64,000 nucleotides of DNA from VXYL01 sp965199875 (GCA_965199875.1 OZ241346.1:2666001-2730000); one strand, 5' to 3'. Positions 8,346 through 17,658 are shown, numbered from the stretch's first letter. The notes: generated from the letters alone by a model not told the origin. Numbers and translations are program-made.

Positions 8346-10069
8346 CCGCCGCAAACTCAAAGGAAGCCAGAGGGTCCGGGGCGGAAACCCGGGCAGCAGC
8401 CATCAAGCGCCCCTACTCGTCGATCGTCGTGGACGGCGTCGAGCAGGCGCCCAGCCGCGCCATGCTCTATCCGGTTGGCTTCACCCGGGCGGACTTCGCC
8501 AAGGCGCAGGTGGGCATCGCTTCCACCTGGTCGATGGTGACCCCGTGCAACATGCACATCGACCAGCTGGCGGAAGCCGCCGCAAGGGGTGCCGACGAAG
8601 CCGGCGCGAAGAGCGTCGTCTTCAACACCATCACCGTCTCCGACGGCATCTCGATGGGCACGCCCGGGATGCGCTACTCGCTGGTGTCCCGAGAGGTGAT
8701 CGCGGACTCCATCGAAACGGTGGTGGGCGCCCAGGGCTTCGACGGCGTGGTGGCCATCGGCGGCTGCGACAAGAACATGCCGGCTTGCGCGATGGCCTTG
8801 GCGCGGCTGGACCGCCCCAGCGTCTTCGTCTACGGGGGCACCATCCAAACCGGAGTCGAACGCCGCGACATCATCTCGGTGTTCGAGGCGGTCGGCGGCC
8901 GCGCCGCGGGAACGGTGAGCGACGACGAACTTCTGGCCGTCGAGCAAACCGCCATTCCCGGGCCCGGTTCCTGCGCCGGCATGTACACCGCCAACACCAT
9001 GGCCTCGGCCATCGAGGCCATGGGCATGTCGCTGCCGAACTCGTCGGCGCAGGAGGCGGTGAGCGATCGCAAGCGCCAGGACGCCCACCGTGCCGGCGCC
9101 GCCGCAGCGCGTCTGGTGCAGGCCGGCATCAAGCCGTCGGACATCCTGTGCATGGAAGCCTTCGAGAACGCCATCGCCGTGGTGACGGCACTGGAGGGCT
9201 CCACCAACGCCGTGCTGCATCTGCTGGCCATCGCCAGCGCCGCCGGCGTAAACCTCGGCATCGACGACTTCACCCGCATCGGCGCCCGGGTGCCGGTGCT
9301 GGCGGACATGCGCCCGGCCGGCAACTACGCGATGTCGGAACTCATTGCCATCGGCGGCATCCGGCCGTTGATGAAAACCTTGCTGGATGCCGGCCTGCTG
9401 CACGGCGACTGCCTGACGGTAACCGGCAAGACCTTGGCGGAAAACCTCGCCGACGTGCAGCCCTATCCAGAAGGCCAGCGCATCATTCGTCCGCTGGACG
9501 ATCCCATCAAGCCGGACGGCCACCTGGTGATTCTGCGCGGCAACCTGGCGCCGGAGGGCGCGGTGGCGAAGATCACCGGCCACGAGGGGCTGCGCTTCTC
9601 CGGCACGGCGCGGGTCTTCCACGGCGAAGAAGCCGGCATGGCCGCCATCATGGACGGCACCGTGGGCAAAGGCGACGTGGTGGTGATCCGCTACGAAGGC
9701 CCGAGGGGCGGCCCAGGCATGCGAGAGATGCTAAGCCCCACCAGCGCGATCAACGGGCGCGGCCTGTCGGCGGACGTGGCGCTGCTCACCGATGGCCGAT
9801 TCTCCGGCGGTTCGCACGGCTTCGTCATCGGCCACGTGGCCCCCGAAGCCTTCGAGGGCGGCCCCATCGCGCTGGTGGAAGACGGCGACGCCATCACCAT
9901 CGATGCCGAACAGCGCGAAGTCAATCTGGCGGTCAGCGACGAGACGCTGGCGGCCAGGCGGAAACGCTGGCAGCGCCCCGAACCCTACGCCACCAGGGGA
10001 ACGCTGGCGAAGTACGCCAAGCTGGTGTCATCCGCCTCGGAAGGAGCGGTGACGGATCGGCATCTGTAG
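8342..10069 (+). CDS. ilvD: Dihydroxy-acid dehydratase IlvD
   Basis: This 575-residue enzyme dehydrates 2,3-dihydroxy-isovalerate and its methylvalerate homologue in valine, isoleucine and leucine synthesis. The three cluster cysteines are in the expected places: TPCN (Cys69), GGCDKNMPAC (Cys142) and GPGSCAGMY (Cys211). The C-terminal half has the DGRFSGGSHG motif. This short IlvD type (about 560-575 residues) commonly carries a [2Fe-2S] cluster. ATG 8342 overlaps the argA stop, which suggests translational coupling. Its 3' end overlaps by about 42 bp the end of the VanZ-like gene on the other strand. Confidence 0.93.
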   Translation: MTAANSKEARGSGAETRAAAIKRPYSSIVVDGVEQAPSRAMLYPVGFTRADFAKAQVGIASTWSMVTPCNMHIDQLAEAAARGADEAGAKSVVFNTITVSDGISMGTPGMRYSLVSREVIADSIETVVGAQGFDGVVAIGGCDKNMPACAMALARLDRPSVFVYGGTIQTGVERRDIISVFEAVGGRAAGTVSDDELLAVEQTAIPGPGSCAGMYTANTMASAIEAMGMSLPNSSAQEAVSDRKRQDAHRAGAAAARLVQAGIKPSDILCMEAFENAIAVVTALEGSTNAVLHLLAIASAAGVNLGIDDFTRIGARVPVLADMRPAGNYAMSELIAIGGIRPLMKTLLDAGLLHGDCLTVTGKTLAENLADVQPYPEGQRIIRPLDDPIKPDGHLVILRGNLAPEGAVAKITGHEGLRFSGTARVFHGEEAGMAAIMDGTVGKGDVVVIRYEGPRGGPGMREMLSPTSAINGRGLSADVALLTDGRFSGGSHGFVIGHVAPEAFEGGPIALVEDGDAITIDAEQREVNLAVSDETLAARRKRWQRPEPYATRGTLAKYAKLVSSASEGAVTDRHL

Positions 10070-10438
10070 GGTGCGGCGCCAGCTTTCGTAGACGATGCCG
10101 CCAAGCAGAATGCCGACGGCGTTCACCCCCAGATCGCCGAACTCGCCGGATCGCCCGGCGATGAACAGCTGGCCCACTTCGATCAGCACGCCGACGGCGA
10201 ACATCCACAGCGCCACCGCGGCCAAGCGTTCCAGCCGCCGGCCGGCGCTCGGAAAGTGGGCCGGAAACAGCGCCACCGTCAGATAGGCGAAGGCGCCCAG
10301 GTGCGTCGCCACGTCGCCGAGCTGGGCAGCGGTCTCCGGCGGGTTCGGCGTGAACGCCATCGCCAGGCAGAACGCCAGCGGAATCCAGAACGCGGCCTTG
10401 ATGACCGTCGCCCGCCCGAGGCCGCCGCCAGCGCTCAA
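10028..10438 (-). CDS. VanZ-like small membrane protein
   Basis: A 136-residue hydrophobic protein with about four membrane segments. The C-terminal part carries the VanZ-like pattern EVGQLFIAGRSGEFGD followed by LGVNAVGILLGG. VanZ-like proteins are often fused to or adjacent to teicoplanin-resistance or cell-envelope genes, but most have no known role. No ATG or GTG fits; a TTG at 10436-10438 overlaps the fabV stop (TTGA), so it is probably translated by coupling to fabV. Its last 14 or so codons overlap the end of ilvD on the other strand. Confidence 0.7.
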   Translation of the reverse strand: MSAGGGLGRATVIKAAFWIPLAFCLAMAFTPNPPETAAQLGDVATHLGAFAYLTVALFPAHFPSAGRRLERLAAVALWMFAVGVLIEVGQLFIAGRSGEFGDLGVNAVGILLGGIVYESWRRTLQMPIRHRSFRGG

Positions 10439-11613
10439 GGAAGGCCCAGGGGATCTACGTCGGCCTCGTAGTCGACGCCGTCGATGCCGAATCCGAACAG
10501 CGCCAGGAACTCGCGCCGAAAGCCGTCCAGGTCGCCCAGCTCGTGCACGTTCCCGGTGCCGACCTCCTGCCAGCGGCGGCGCACTTCGGCCTGCACGTCG
10601 GCGGCCAGTTCCCGGGCGTCGGCGCGCAGCCGGCCCTGCTCGTCTTCGGGCATCGCCGAGCCGTACAGGCCGTCCAGAAACAGGCGCTGGATGTGTTCGA
10701 TGCAGGATTCGTGGCTGCCCTGCTCGCGCATCACTCGAAACAGAATGGACATGTACAGGGGAACGACCGGAATCGCCGTGCTGGCCTGGCTGACGATGGC
10801 TTTCAGCACCGCCACCCGGGCGCGCCCGCCGAGGTTCGCCAGGCGGTCGGTGATGGCGACCGCGGCGCGGTCGACGTCGGCCTTGGCGCGCCCCAGGGTG
10901 CCTTGGCGATAGATGCGGGCGGTGAGTTCGCTGCCGAGGTAGGAAAACGCCACGGTCTGGAAGCCGTCCGCCAGCACGTCGGCCTGAAGCAGCGCGTCGA
11001 TCCAGAACTCCCAGTCTTCGCCGCCCATCACTTGAACCGTCGCGGCGGCTTCGTCTTCGCTGGCCGGCTGCAGCACGATGTCGCCCACTTCGCCCTTCTG
11101 AACGTCCAGGTTCTTCACCGTCAGCGGCTCGCCCAGCGGCTTGATGGCCGAGCGGTGCAGCGCTCCGCTGCGTGGATGAGGGCGCACCGGCGCGGCCAGG
11201 CTGTACACCAGCAGATCGATGCTGCCGAGGCGCTCGGCGATGGCGGTGGCCACTTGCTCGCGCATGGAGTCCGAGAAGGCGTCGCCGTCGAAGGTGCGCG
11301 CGAACAGGCCGCGTTCGGCCGCCGCGGCTTCGACGGCGCGGTTGTTGTACCAGCCAGCGGTGGCGGTGCGCTTGGCGCTGGGTTCCTTCTCCAGCGACAC
11401 GCCCAGCGTCGCCGCGCCGCAACCGAAAGCCGCGACGATGCGCGATGCCAGGCCGAAGCCGCCGGAGCAGCCGATGACCAGCGCGTTGCGGGCGCCCGGA
11501 GCCATCGCCCCGGCGCGTTCCACCGCGGCGATCTGCTCGGCAACGCCGGCACGGCAGCCCAGCGGATGGGCGGTGGTGCAGATGAAGCCGCGAATGCGGG
11601 GCTTGACGATCAC
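10435..11613 (-). CDS. fabV: Enoyl-ACP/trans-2-enoyl-CoA reductase FabV
   Basis: A 392-residue FabV-type reductase that uses NADH to saturate the enoyl intermediate in the last step of fatty-acid elongation. FabV enzymes are usually insensitive to triclosan. The signature start VKPRIRGFICTTAHPLGC is present, then the nucleotide loop GCSGGFGLAS. The catalytic segment SYLGSELTARIYRQGTLGRA carries the Tyr-x8-Lys arrangement of the family, with the Lys following. I chose GTG 11611-11613, which gives the family N-terminus and is preceded by GAGGA at a proper distance. Upstream lies the seven-repeat array of the divergent DUF4143 gene, so the two genes share an intergenic region of about 245 bp. 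Confidence 0.93.
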   Translation of the reverse strand: MIVKPRIRGFICTTAHPLGCRAGVAEQIAAVERAGAMAPGARNALVIGCSGGFGLASRIVAAFGCGAATLGVSLEKEPSAKRTATAGWYNNRAVEAAAAERGLFARTFDGDAFSDSMREQVATAIAERLGSIDLLVYSLAAPVRPHPRSGALHRSAIKPLGEPLTVKNLDVQKGEVGDIVLQPASEDEAAATVQVMGGEDWEFWIDALLQADVLADGFQTVAFSYLGSELTARIYRQGTLGRAKADVDRAAVAITDRLANLGGRARVAVLKAIVSQASTAIPVVPLYMSILFRVMREQGSHESCIEHIQRLFLDGLYGSAMPEDEQGRLRADARELAADVQAEVRRRWQEVGTGNVHELGDLDGFRREFLALFGFGIDGVDYEADVDPLGLP

Positions 11614-11707
11614 TAAGGAGTCCTCAAGGAGCTGATGCGGCCATTGTGCCGTCAAGTCGGGCGTCGATGGTAGCGCCCTGGCAAACGGTGCCGTGTCGAC
11701 AGCGCCG

Positions 11708-11858
11708 CTTTCGATCAGCCGAAGCCGAAACTTTCGATCAGCCGCACCTAAAACTTTCGATCAGCCGCAAGCAAAACTTTCGATCAGCCGAACCTTGACT
11801 TTCGATCAGCCGCAAGCAAAACTTTCGATCAGCCGAAGCCGAAACTTTCGATCAGCCG
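11708..11858. repeat. Seven direct repeats of CTTTCGATCAGCCG, 22-23 bp apart
   Basis: The 14-mer CTTTCGATCAGCCG occurs exactly seven times, starting at 11708, 11731, 11754, 11777, 11799, 11822 and 11845. The steps are 23, 23, 23, 22, 23 and 23 bp, about two helical turns. The variable 8-9 bp spacers are A-rich (for example CAAGCAAAA). The core followed by GAA gives a short inverted pair TTC/GAA around GATCAGCC in some copies. The last copy ends one base before ATG 11859 of the DUF4143 ATPase, leaving no room for a Shine-Dalgarno site. The unit is too short and regular for CRISPR. A cooperative operator array is the simplest reading, but that is inference. Confidence 0.9.
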
Positions 11859-13103
11859 ATGTCGGAACCTCATATCCACCCCCGCCACTTGGCCTCTCGG
11901 CTCGAGGAAGAACTGGACGATTCGCCGGTGGTGCTGGTTCATGGGCCGCGTCAATGCGGCAAGACCACGCTGGCCCGCACCGTGGGCGAGCAGCGTGGCT
12001 ACGCCTACGTCAGCTTCGACGACGACGTGGTGCGAAGCGCCGCCGAGGTCGACCCCGTGGGCTTTGTCGCCGAGCAGCCAGAGCGCGTCATTCTGGACGA
12101 AGTGCAACGGCTGCCGACTCTGTTCACAACCTTGAAGTTGGCCGTTGATCAAAAGCGCATCCCCGGCCGCTTTCTGCTCACCGGATCGTCCCACGTGCTG
12201 CTGGTGCCGAAGCTGGCGGATTCCCTGGCCGGCCGGATGGCCGTGCTGCGTCTGCATCCGCTGTCGCAGGCGGAGCTGCACGGGCAGCCATCGGGATTCC
12301 TCGACCGCCTCTTCGCCGGCGGGTTCGACACGCGGCTTTGCGAAAGGCTTGGTGCGGATCTCGCTCGGCGTGTCGCTGCCGGCGGCTTTCCAACGGCCTT
12401 GGCGCGGCCGAGCGGCCGGCGACGCACCGGCTGGCAACGCGACTACGCGGACGCGCTGGTGCAGCGCGACCTCACGGAACTTGCTCGGATCAGCGACTTG
12501 GACGTGCTGCGGCGGCTGCTGACGCTGGCTGCGGCACGGACGGCGCGGCTGTTCAACATCGCCGACCTGGCGTCTCCTTTCGGCGTCTCGCGCCCGACGA
12601 TACGCGACTACGTGCTGCTGCTCGAGCAGGTATTTCTCCTGGAGCGGCTACGGCCTTGGCACAGCAACCAGATGCGTCGCCTGGTGAAAACGCCGAAGCT
12701 GCACTTCGAGGACACCGGCATCGCCTGCGCTCTGCTGGGCATGGACGGCGCCGCTCTGCATGCCGACCGCAATCGACTCGGCCCGCTGCTGGAGACCTTC
12801 GTCTATCAAGAGCTGCGTCGCCAGGCCGCCAGCCACGAGCTCGTCCATGCGTTCCATCACTTCCGCGACCGAGACGGCATGGAGGTGGACCTGATCATCG
12901 AACGTGGCGCCAGTGCGCTGGCTGGCGTGGAAGTCAAAGCCGGCGCCACGGTGCGCTCGGACGACTTCCGCGGTCTGCGCAAGCTGCAACGCGCCATCGG
13001 CAGCCGGTTCGCCAGCGGCGTGGTGCTCTACGACGGCGAAGCGAGCGTTCGCTTTGGCGAAGGCATGTACGCCGTGCCGATACGCAGACTGTGGGAGCGT
13101 TAG
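11859..13103 (+). CDS. AAA_14 / DUF4143 ATPase with C-terminal nuclease-like domain
   Basis: A 414-residue protein of the widespread AAA_14-DUF4143 family. The P-loop GPRQCGKTT lies near residue 30 and Walker B ERVILDEVQ near residue 75. The sensor region is LLTGSS, followed by a winged-helix-like stretch (FGVSRPTIRDYVLLLEQ). The C-terminal DUF4143 part contains GMEVDLIIERG and GVEVKAG, a PD-(D/E)XK-like core. Family members are mobile, often multicopy and of unknown function. The start codon abuts the seven-repeat array and has no ribosome site. It converges with the AcoX-like gene, 19 bp away. A second member of the family is at 53256. Confidence 0.88.
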   Translation: MSEPHIHPRHLASRLEEELDDSPVVLVHGPRQCGKTTLARTVGEQRGYAYVSFDDDVVRSAAEVDPVGFVAEQPERVILDEVQRLPTLFTTLKLAVDQKRIPGRFLLTGSSHVLLVPKLADSLAGRMAVLRLHPLSQAELHGQPSGFLDRLFAGGFDTRLCERLGADLARRVAAGGFPTALARPSGRRRTGWQRDYADALVQRDLTELARISDLDVLRRLLTLAAARTARLFNIADLASPFGVSRPTIRDYVLLLEQVFLLERLRPWHSNQMRRLVKTPKLHFEDTGIACALLGMDGAALHADRNRLGPLLETFVYQELRRQAASHELVHAFHHFRDRDGMEVDLIIERGASALAGVEVKAGATVRSDDFRGLRKLQRAIGSRFASGVVLYDGEASVRFGEGMYAVPIRRLWER

Positions 13104-13122
13104 TCGGAGGCAGTCGGCCGGC

Positions 13123-14100
13123 TTAGGCGCCAGACAACAAGCCACGGCGCGCCGCGTAGCGCATGGCTTGGGCGACATCCACCACCCGAGGCCCGTCCCG
13201 GCGAATCGTCACTCGCGCCGCCTGCTGTTCGCTCAGCCTGTGTTCCCGGTCGCCATCGAGGGCGAGCACGCATCGGCCGCGAAACGGCACCGGGGTGTCG
13301 AAGGGAATGCGCTCCGCGCCGGCGACCGAAAGCTCGCGAAACAAGCCCGGCGAGATCGGCGCGTTCAACCGCCCGCCGCCGGCCCCGGTTCGCAGCAGCA
13401 GGCCGCAGTCGTCCGCCGCTTCCACCACGTCCACGTAGCCGCCGATGGGCGAGGTGCCGATGGCGTCGGGCTCGGCGCGAGTCAGCAGCAGCAGGCGCAG
13501 CTTGTCGGCATCGAAGGGCCGCATGTTGCCGATGAAGTCGTCCTCCAGATAGGCCGCGTCGATCACCCCGACGTCCCGAGTTCCGTCCGCCAGCGCCACG
13601 TGCAGCAGCTTGCAGGGCGGCCTTAGCTGCTCCGGCAGCAAGCCCCGGGCGGCCAGCCCCGCCGCCATGCCCGCCACCGTGGGCTCCACCAGCAGCGGAA
13701 AGACGTTGTTGGTGCCGGTGGAGAGGGGGATCAGGTCGATGTCCTGCTCGGCGCGGGCGATGGCGCGGTTGGTGCCGTCGCCGCCCAGCGAGACGATGGT
13801 GCGAACGCCGCGTTCGACGAACGCCGCCACCGCCGCTTCGGTATCCGAGGCGGCGTGGTCGACCGGCACGTCGAGAACGTGAACCGCGGCTTTCAGCGGC
13901 ATCCACTGCAACGCCACGGTGGCCAGGCGAAACGGTTCTTCGACGATGAAGATGTCGGCAACGCCCAGCGCGTCGGCGCCGGCGGCGATGCGCGCGATGG
14001 CATCCCGCTTCGCCTCGAAGGTCATGGTGGACGCGCGCGCCGCCACCCGGCGCACGTCGCGCCCGGCCATCGGGTTGACGCAGATGGCGATGCTGGCCAC
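13123..14100 (-). CDS. AcoX-like ATP-NAD kinase family protein
   Basis: A 325-residue member of the NAD-kinase-like superfamily, AcoX branch. The N-terminal ICVNPMAGRDVRRVAARAS matches the nucleotide-binding start of AcoX. The family motif SLGGDGTNR (GGDG) and the LSTGTNNVFP loop follow; both are hallmarks of the ATP-NAD kinase fold. AcoX accompanies acetoin-dehydrogenase genes in some bacteria, but no acetoin genes lie here and the substrate is unknown. I chose GTG 14098-14100 because it gives the family N-terminus. It lies 20 bp after the S9 peptidase gene and is the last gene of the lgt-folA-peptidase operon. Confidence 0.8.
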   Translation of the reverse strand: MASIAICVNPMAGRDVRRVAARASTMTFEAKRDAIARIAAGADALGVADIFIVEEPFRLATVALQWMPLKAAVHVLDVPVDHAASDTEAAVAAFVERGVRTIVSLGGDGTNRAIARAEQDIDLIPLSTGTNNVFPLLVEPTVAGMAAGLAARGLLPEQLRPPCKLLHVALADGTRDVGVIDAAYLEDDFIGNMRPFDADKLRLLLLTRAEPDAIGTSPIGGYVDVVEAADDCGLLLRTGAGGGRLNAPISPGLFRELSVAGAERIPFDTPVPFRGRCVLALDGDREHRLSEQQAARVTIRRDGPRVVDVAQAMRYAARRGLLSGA

Positions 14101-14120
14101 GGGGTTGCGGCGGCGAACGC

Positions 14121-16091
14121 CTATGGCGCGGTTTCGCCCAGCAGACGCGACTTCAGGAACAGCACGGTGGCCGCCGTCAGGTAGTCCCGATTGGCCTTCT
14201 TGCGAAAGCCGTGGCCCTCGTTCCCGGCCAGCACGTACCACGCCGGAATGCCCTGTTCATGCAGCGCCCGGACGATCTGCTCGGATTCGCTGGCCGGCAC
14301 GCGGGGATCGTTCAGGCCTTGGGCGATGAGCAGCGGCGTGGTGATCTCCGCCGCCCGGTTCAACGGCGAAATGGACTGCAGGAAGGCGCGCATGGCCGGA
14401 TCCCGTTCGTCGCCGTATTCGACCCGGCGCAGATCCTGGCGGTAGGGCTGGGTGTTCTCCAGAAAGGTGACGAAGTTGCTGATGCCGACGCGCTCGACGC
14501 CCGCCCGCAAGCGCTCGCCGTAGTGGACGAGGGAAGCAAGCACCATGTAGCCGCCGTAGGAGCCGCCCATCACCGCCACGCGGCCGGCGTCCAGCTCGGG
14601 CTGCCGGGCGATCCAGTCCAGCAGCGCGCCGATGTCGCGCACGGAGTCCTCGCGCAAACGGCCGTTGTCCAGCTTCAGGTAGGTCTTGCCATAGCCGTCG
14701 GAGCCGCGCACGTTGGGATAGATCACCGCCGCGCCCAGTTCGCCGACGTACAGCTGGCTGCTTGGCGAAAAGCCCGGGCGCGCCTGGCCTTCCGGCCCGC
14801 CGTGGATGTTGACGACCACCGGGTACGGCCCGTTCCCGTGCGCCGAGGCGTTCGGCAGGTAGACGAAGGCGGGGATGTTCCGCCCATCGAAGGTTGGATA
14901 GTGGATCAGGCGCGGCGAGGCCAGCTCTTCGCCGTGCAAGTCGCCGAGCTCGCTGCGCGTCCAACGGCTGAGTTCGCGGCTGGCGAAGTCGATGCTGAAC
15001 GCATCGGACGGCGTCGTCGCGGTGCGGACGGTAAAGCCCAGCCGGCTGCCGTCGGGGTGGAAGCGCAGCCCGAAGACGATGCCCGTCGGCAGCGCCGGCA
15101 AGGCCGTGAACGCGCCGCTCGGCAGCTGCATGACGAACAGGCGGCTGATGCCGTCTTCGTTGACCACGTAGGCAAGGCGCTTGAAGTCCGGCGAAAGGGC
15201 GAAGGTCTCCACGTTCCACGGCGTGTCTGCGGTGAGCGCGGCGATTTCGCCGGTGCTCCGCTGCAAGCGCTGCAGGCGCATGAACTCGGCGTTCATGTCC
15301 GAGGTGAAGTAGATGCTGCCGTCGCCGCCGTAGCGCGCGCTGCCGATGGCGGCTTTCGCGTCCGGGAGCAGCCGCTGGCGCTGCCCGCTGGCCACGTCGA
15401 TTTCGTACAAGCGCGACTCGTTGACGGAGATGTAGCGCGTTGCCAGCACGCGGCTTTCGTCCGGCGACCAGTCCTCGATCGTCCAGCCAACGCCGGCGTT
15501 CCGTTGCAGCACTTCGGGCTCGTTGCCGATCTGCAGGACGTGCAGATCCCAGTCGACGCCGTTGCCGGCGGTGGTGGAATAGCCCAGCCAGCGCCCGCTG
15601 CGCGACCACGAAACGCCCATGTAGCGCGACCGCCCGTCGCTCAAGCGGGTGGTTTCGCCGCTGGCTTCGTCGCGCCAGAACAGCTGGTAGAACTCCGAGC
15701 CGCCGACATCCTTCAGGTAGACGAAGCCGTCGCGGCGAGGGTGGGCGACCGCCCCGACCACCGGTTCGCGGAAGAACGTCACCTGCCGGCGCGCTCCCAT
15801 GGGCCTTGCCACGCGATGCAGCTGGGTGGTGTCGCCGAAGCGCGTGGCGATCAGCAGGCCGTCGCCCATCCAGCCCAGCAGCCGCGCCGAGCGCGTGTTC
15901 TGGTAGCGCGCCAGCCGGGCATGGAGCGAATCGGGGATGTCGGGAACGCCCTGCACCACCAGGTTGCCCAACTCGCGGCGCTCGGACGCCGCGTTTTCGT
16001 CCTCGGCTTGTCGACTGCCCGACTGCTGATTGGCGCAGCCGAGTGCGGCCAAGGCGAGGGCCGTGCCAACCACGGTGCGAAGGACCTTCAT
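14121..16091 (-). CDS. Lipoprotein S9 family prolyl oligopeptidase
   Basis: A 656-residue serine peptidase of family S9 (prolyl oligopeptidase/acylaminoacyl-peptidase type). The signal sequence ends in a lipobox-like LAALGC, which predicts a lipid-anchored periplasmic protein. A beta-propeller-like region (about 60-390) precedes the alpha/beta hydrolase domain. The nucleophile motif GGSYGGYM, the acid in GLNDPRVP and the His in NEGHGF complete the catalytic triad. It probably trims peptides in the periplasm. It begins seven bases after folA and is followed by the AcoX-like gene, so it belongs to the same minus-strand operon. Confidence 0.88.
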   Translation of the reverse strand: MKVLRTVVGTALALAALGCANQQSGSRQAEDENAASERRELGNLVVQGVPDIPDSLHARLARYQNTRSARLLGWMGDGLLIATRFGDTTQLHRVARPMGARRQVTFFREPVVGAVAHPRRDGFVYLKDVGGSEFYQLFWRDEASGETTRLSDGRSRYMGVSWSRSGRWLGYSTTAGNGVDWDLHVLQIGNEPEVLQRNAGVGWTIEDWSPDESRVLATRYISVNESRLYEIDVASGQRQRLLPDAKAAIGSARYGGDGSIYFTSDMNAEFMRLQRLQRSTGEIAALTADTPWNVETFALSPDFKRLAYVVNEDGISRLFVMQLPSGAFTALPALPTGIVFGLRFHPDGSRLGFTVRTATTPSDAFSIDFASRELSRWTRSELGDLHGEELASPRLIHYPTFDGRNIPAFVYLPNASAHGNGPYPVVVNIHGGPEGQARPGFSPSSQLYVGELGAAVIYPNVRGSDGYGKTYLKLDNGRLREDSVRDIGALLDWIARQPELDAGRVAVMGGSYGGYMVLASLVHYGERLRAGVERVGISNFVTFLENTQPYRQDLRRVEYGDERDPAMRAFLQSISPLNRAAEITTPLLIAQGLNDPRVPASESEQIVRALHEQGIPAWYVLAGNEGHGFRKKANRDYLTAATVLFLKSRLLGETAP

Positions 16092-16098
16092 TGCTCGT

Positions 16099-16611
16099 TT
16101 ACTCCTGCTCGACGCGCTCGTAGATGTTGATTTCGTAGGCGTAGGCGTGCCGGTGGTCGACGCCGTGCTGGCGGTTCTCGATCACCTGCCAACCGGCGAA
16201 GTCGAACGGCGGAAAGAAAGTGTCGCCATCGAGCTCGGTGTCGATCACCGTCGCGTACAGACGGTCTGCTCGGGGCAGCGCGATGGCGAACGGTTCCGTG
16301 CCGCCGATGACGAACGCCTCGTCGGCCGCATCTTCCCCGGCCACCCGCAAAGCCGCGTCCAGGTCGGCAACCACGCAAACCCCTTCGGCGCGAAAGCCGC
16401 GGCGGGAGAGCACGATGTTCCGCCGCCCCGGCATCGGCCGATTCCTGGACTGATAGGTCCTGCGCCCCATGATCACCGGCTTGCCGGCGGTGGTGTTGCG
16501 GAAGTGGGCCAGTTCGTCGGGCAAGTCCCAGGCCAGCCAGCCGTTCTTGCCGATGACGCGGTTTCGGGTCATCGCCCAGATCAGGGAAAGCCGCTGTTGC
16601 TGCCGCGTCAT
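16099..16611 (-). CDS. folA: Dihydrofolate reductase
   Basis: A 170-residue DHFR. The substrate and cofactor motifs are present: LIWAMTRNRVIGKNGWLAW at the N-terminus (with the Trp loop), LPDELAHFRNTT with the catalytic acid, and VIMGRRTYQS, then FVIGGTEPF in the NADPH site. It reduces dihydrofolate to tetrahydrofolate. ATG 16609-16611 overlaps the lgt stop by four bases, so translation is probably coupled. E. coli has thyA next to lgt instead; here the reductase occupies the position. Confidence 0.93.
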   Translation of the reverse strand: MTRQQQRLSLIWAMTRNRVIGKNGWLAWDLPDELAHFRNTTAGKPVIMGRRTYQSRNRPMPGRRNIVLSRRGFRAEGVCVVADLDAALRVAGEDAADEAFVIGGTEPFAIALPRADRLYATVIDTELDGDTFFPPFDFAGWQVIENRQHGVDHRHAYAYEINIYERVEQE

Positions 16612-17489
16612 GCCGGTTTCGCCGAAGCGCCGGCGCGATGGAACAGCAGGAACAGCCCCGCCGCCAGCATCGGCAGCGACAGCAGCTGCCCCATGGACAT
16701 CCACTCGAAGGCGACGAAGCCCTTGTGCGCATCCGGCTGGCGAAAGAACTCGGTGACGAACCGAAACAGGCCGTAACCGGCCAGGAACATGCCGGAAACT
16801 TGGCCAACCGGGCGCGGCTTGCGCGCGAACCACCACAGCACGGCGAACAGCAGCAACCCTTCGGCCGCCGCCTGATAGAGGCTGGAGACGTGTCTGGCGG
16901 CGGTTTCGTAGTCGCCGAAGCAGGCAAGATTCAAGTCGCGGACGCTGTCGCACGGAAAGCGCATCCCCAGCGCCGATTCCGTAACCCGTCCTGGCAGTTC
17001 CGCGTTGATGAAGTTGCCGATGCGCCCAAGGCCAAGGCCAATGGGCACCAGCGGCGCAACGAAGTCCGTCACGCTGAAGAAGCGGCGTACCGACGGCGAG
17101 TAGAACCGAGCCATCGTGCCGGCCTCTGCCTGTGGCACTAGGCGTTTGCGCCCGTACCACCAGCACGCCGCGACAACCCCCAGGAGGCCGCCGTGGAACG
17201 ACATCCCGCCTTCCCAAATGCGCAACAGCCACAGCGGATCGCGCAGGAAGCTCTCGAAGCCATAGAACAGCACGAACCCCACGCGCCCGCCGACGATCAC
17301 GCCGGCAACCCCGTAGAACAGCAGATCGGCAATCGCCTGGGGCGTCCAGCTGTCGTCGTGCCGCGCCCGCCATCTGCCGAGCAGGTAAAACGCGGCAAAG
17401 CCGAGCAGGTACATCGTCCCGTACCAGCGCAGCGAAATCGGCCCCAGCGAAACGATGACGCTGTCGATCTCTGGATAGGTCGTGGCCAT
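16608..17489 (-). CDS. lgt: Prolipoprotein diacylglyceryl transferase
   Basis: A 293-residue inner-membrane enzyme that moves diacylglycerol from phosphatidylglycerol to the lipobox cysteine of prolipoproteins. About seven membrane segments are visible. The Lgt signature GLGLGRIGNFINAELPGR lies near residue 155, and the conserved HGG motif (GGMSFHGGLLG) is near 97. It heads the minus-strand operon lgt-folA-S9 peptidase-AcoX-like. Upstream lies a 169 bp divergent intergenic region shared with the first aspartic-protease gene. Confidence 0.95.
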   Translation of the reverse strand: MATTYPEIDSVIVSLGPISLRWYGTMYLLGFAAFYLLGRWRARHDDSWTPQAIADLLFYGVAGVIVGGRVGFVLFYGFESFLRDPLWLLRIWEGGMSFHGGLLGVVAACWWYGRKRLVPQAEAGTMARFYSPSVRRFFSVTDFVAPLVPIGLGLGRIGNFINAELPGRVTESALGMRFPCDSVRDLNLACFGDYETAARHVSSLYQAAAEGLLLFAVLWWFARKPRPVGQVSGMFLAGYGLFRFVTEFFRQPDAHKGFVAFEWMSMGQLLSLPMLAAGLFLLFHRAGASAKPA

Positions 17490-17658
17490 GCGGAGAGGCG
17501 CCTTGCGATGTCTGGGCGAAAACCGGACTTGACGCGCTCTCGAGAGGCGTCGCCATTCGAGGAGTCTAGCGGAACGAAGGCGTGAACGGCGCGTTCCGCC
17601 CGCCGCCCCCGCCAGCGATGCGCAAGTACACTACCGTCGACTGGACGGGAGGTCGCTC

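Noticed and set aside
11700..11860. CRISPR-like array
   Set aside because: Units are only 14 bp with 8-9 bp spacers that are A-rich and partly repeated, so there are no unique spacers and no cas genes.
11693..12148. Open frame reading through the repeats (SISRSRNF-type repeats)
   Set aside because: The 23 bp unit cycles through all three frames, and the frame conflicts with the well-supported DUF4143 gene.
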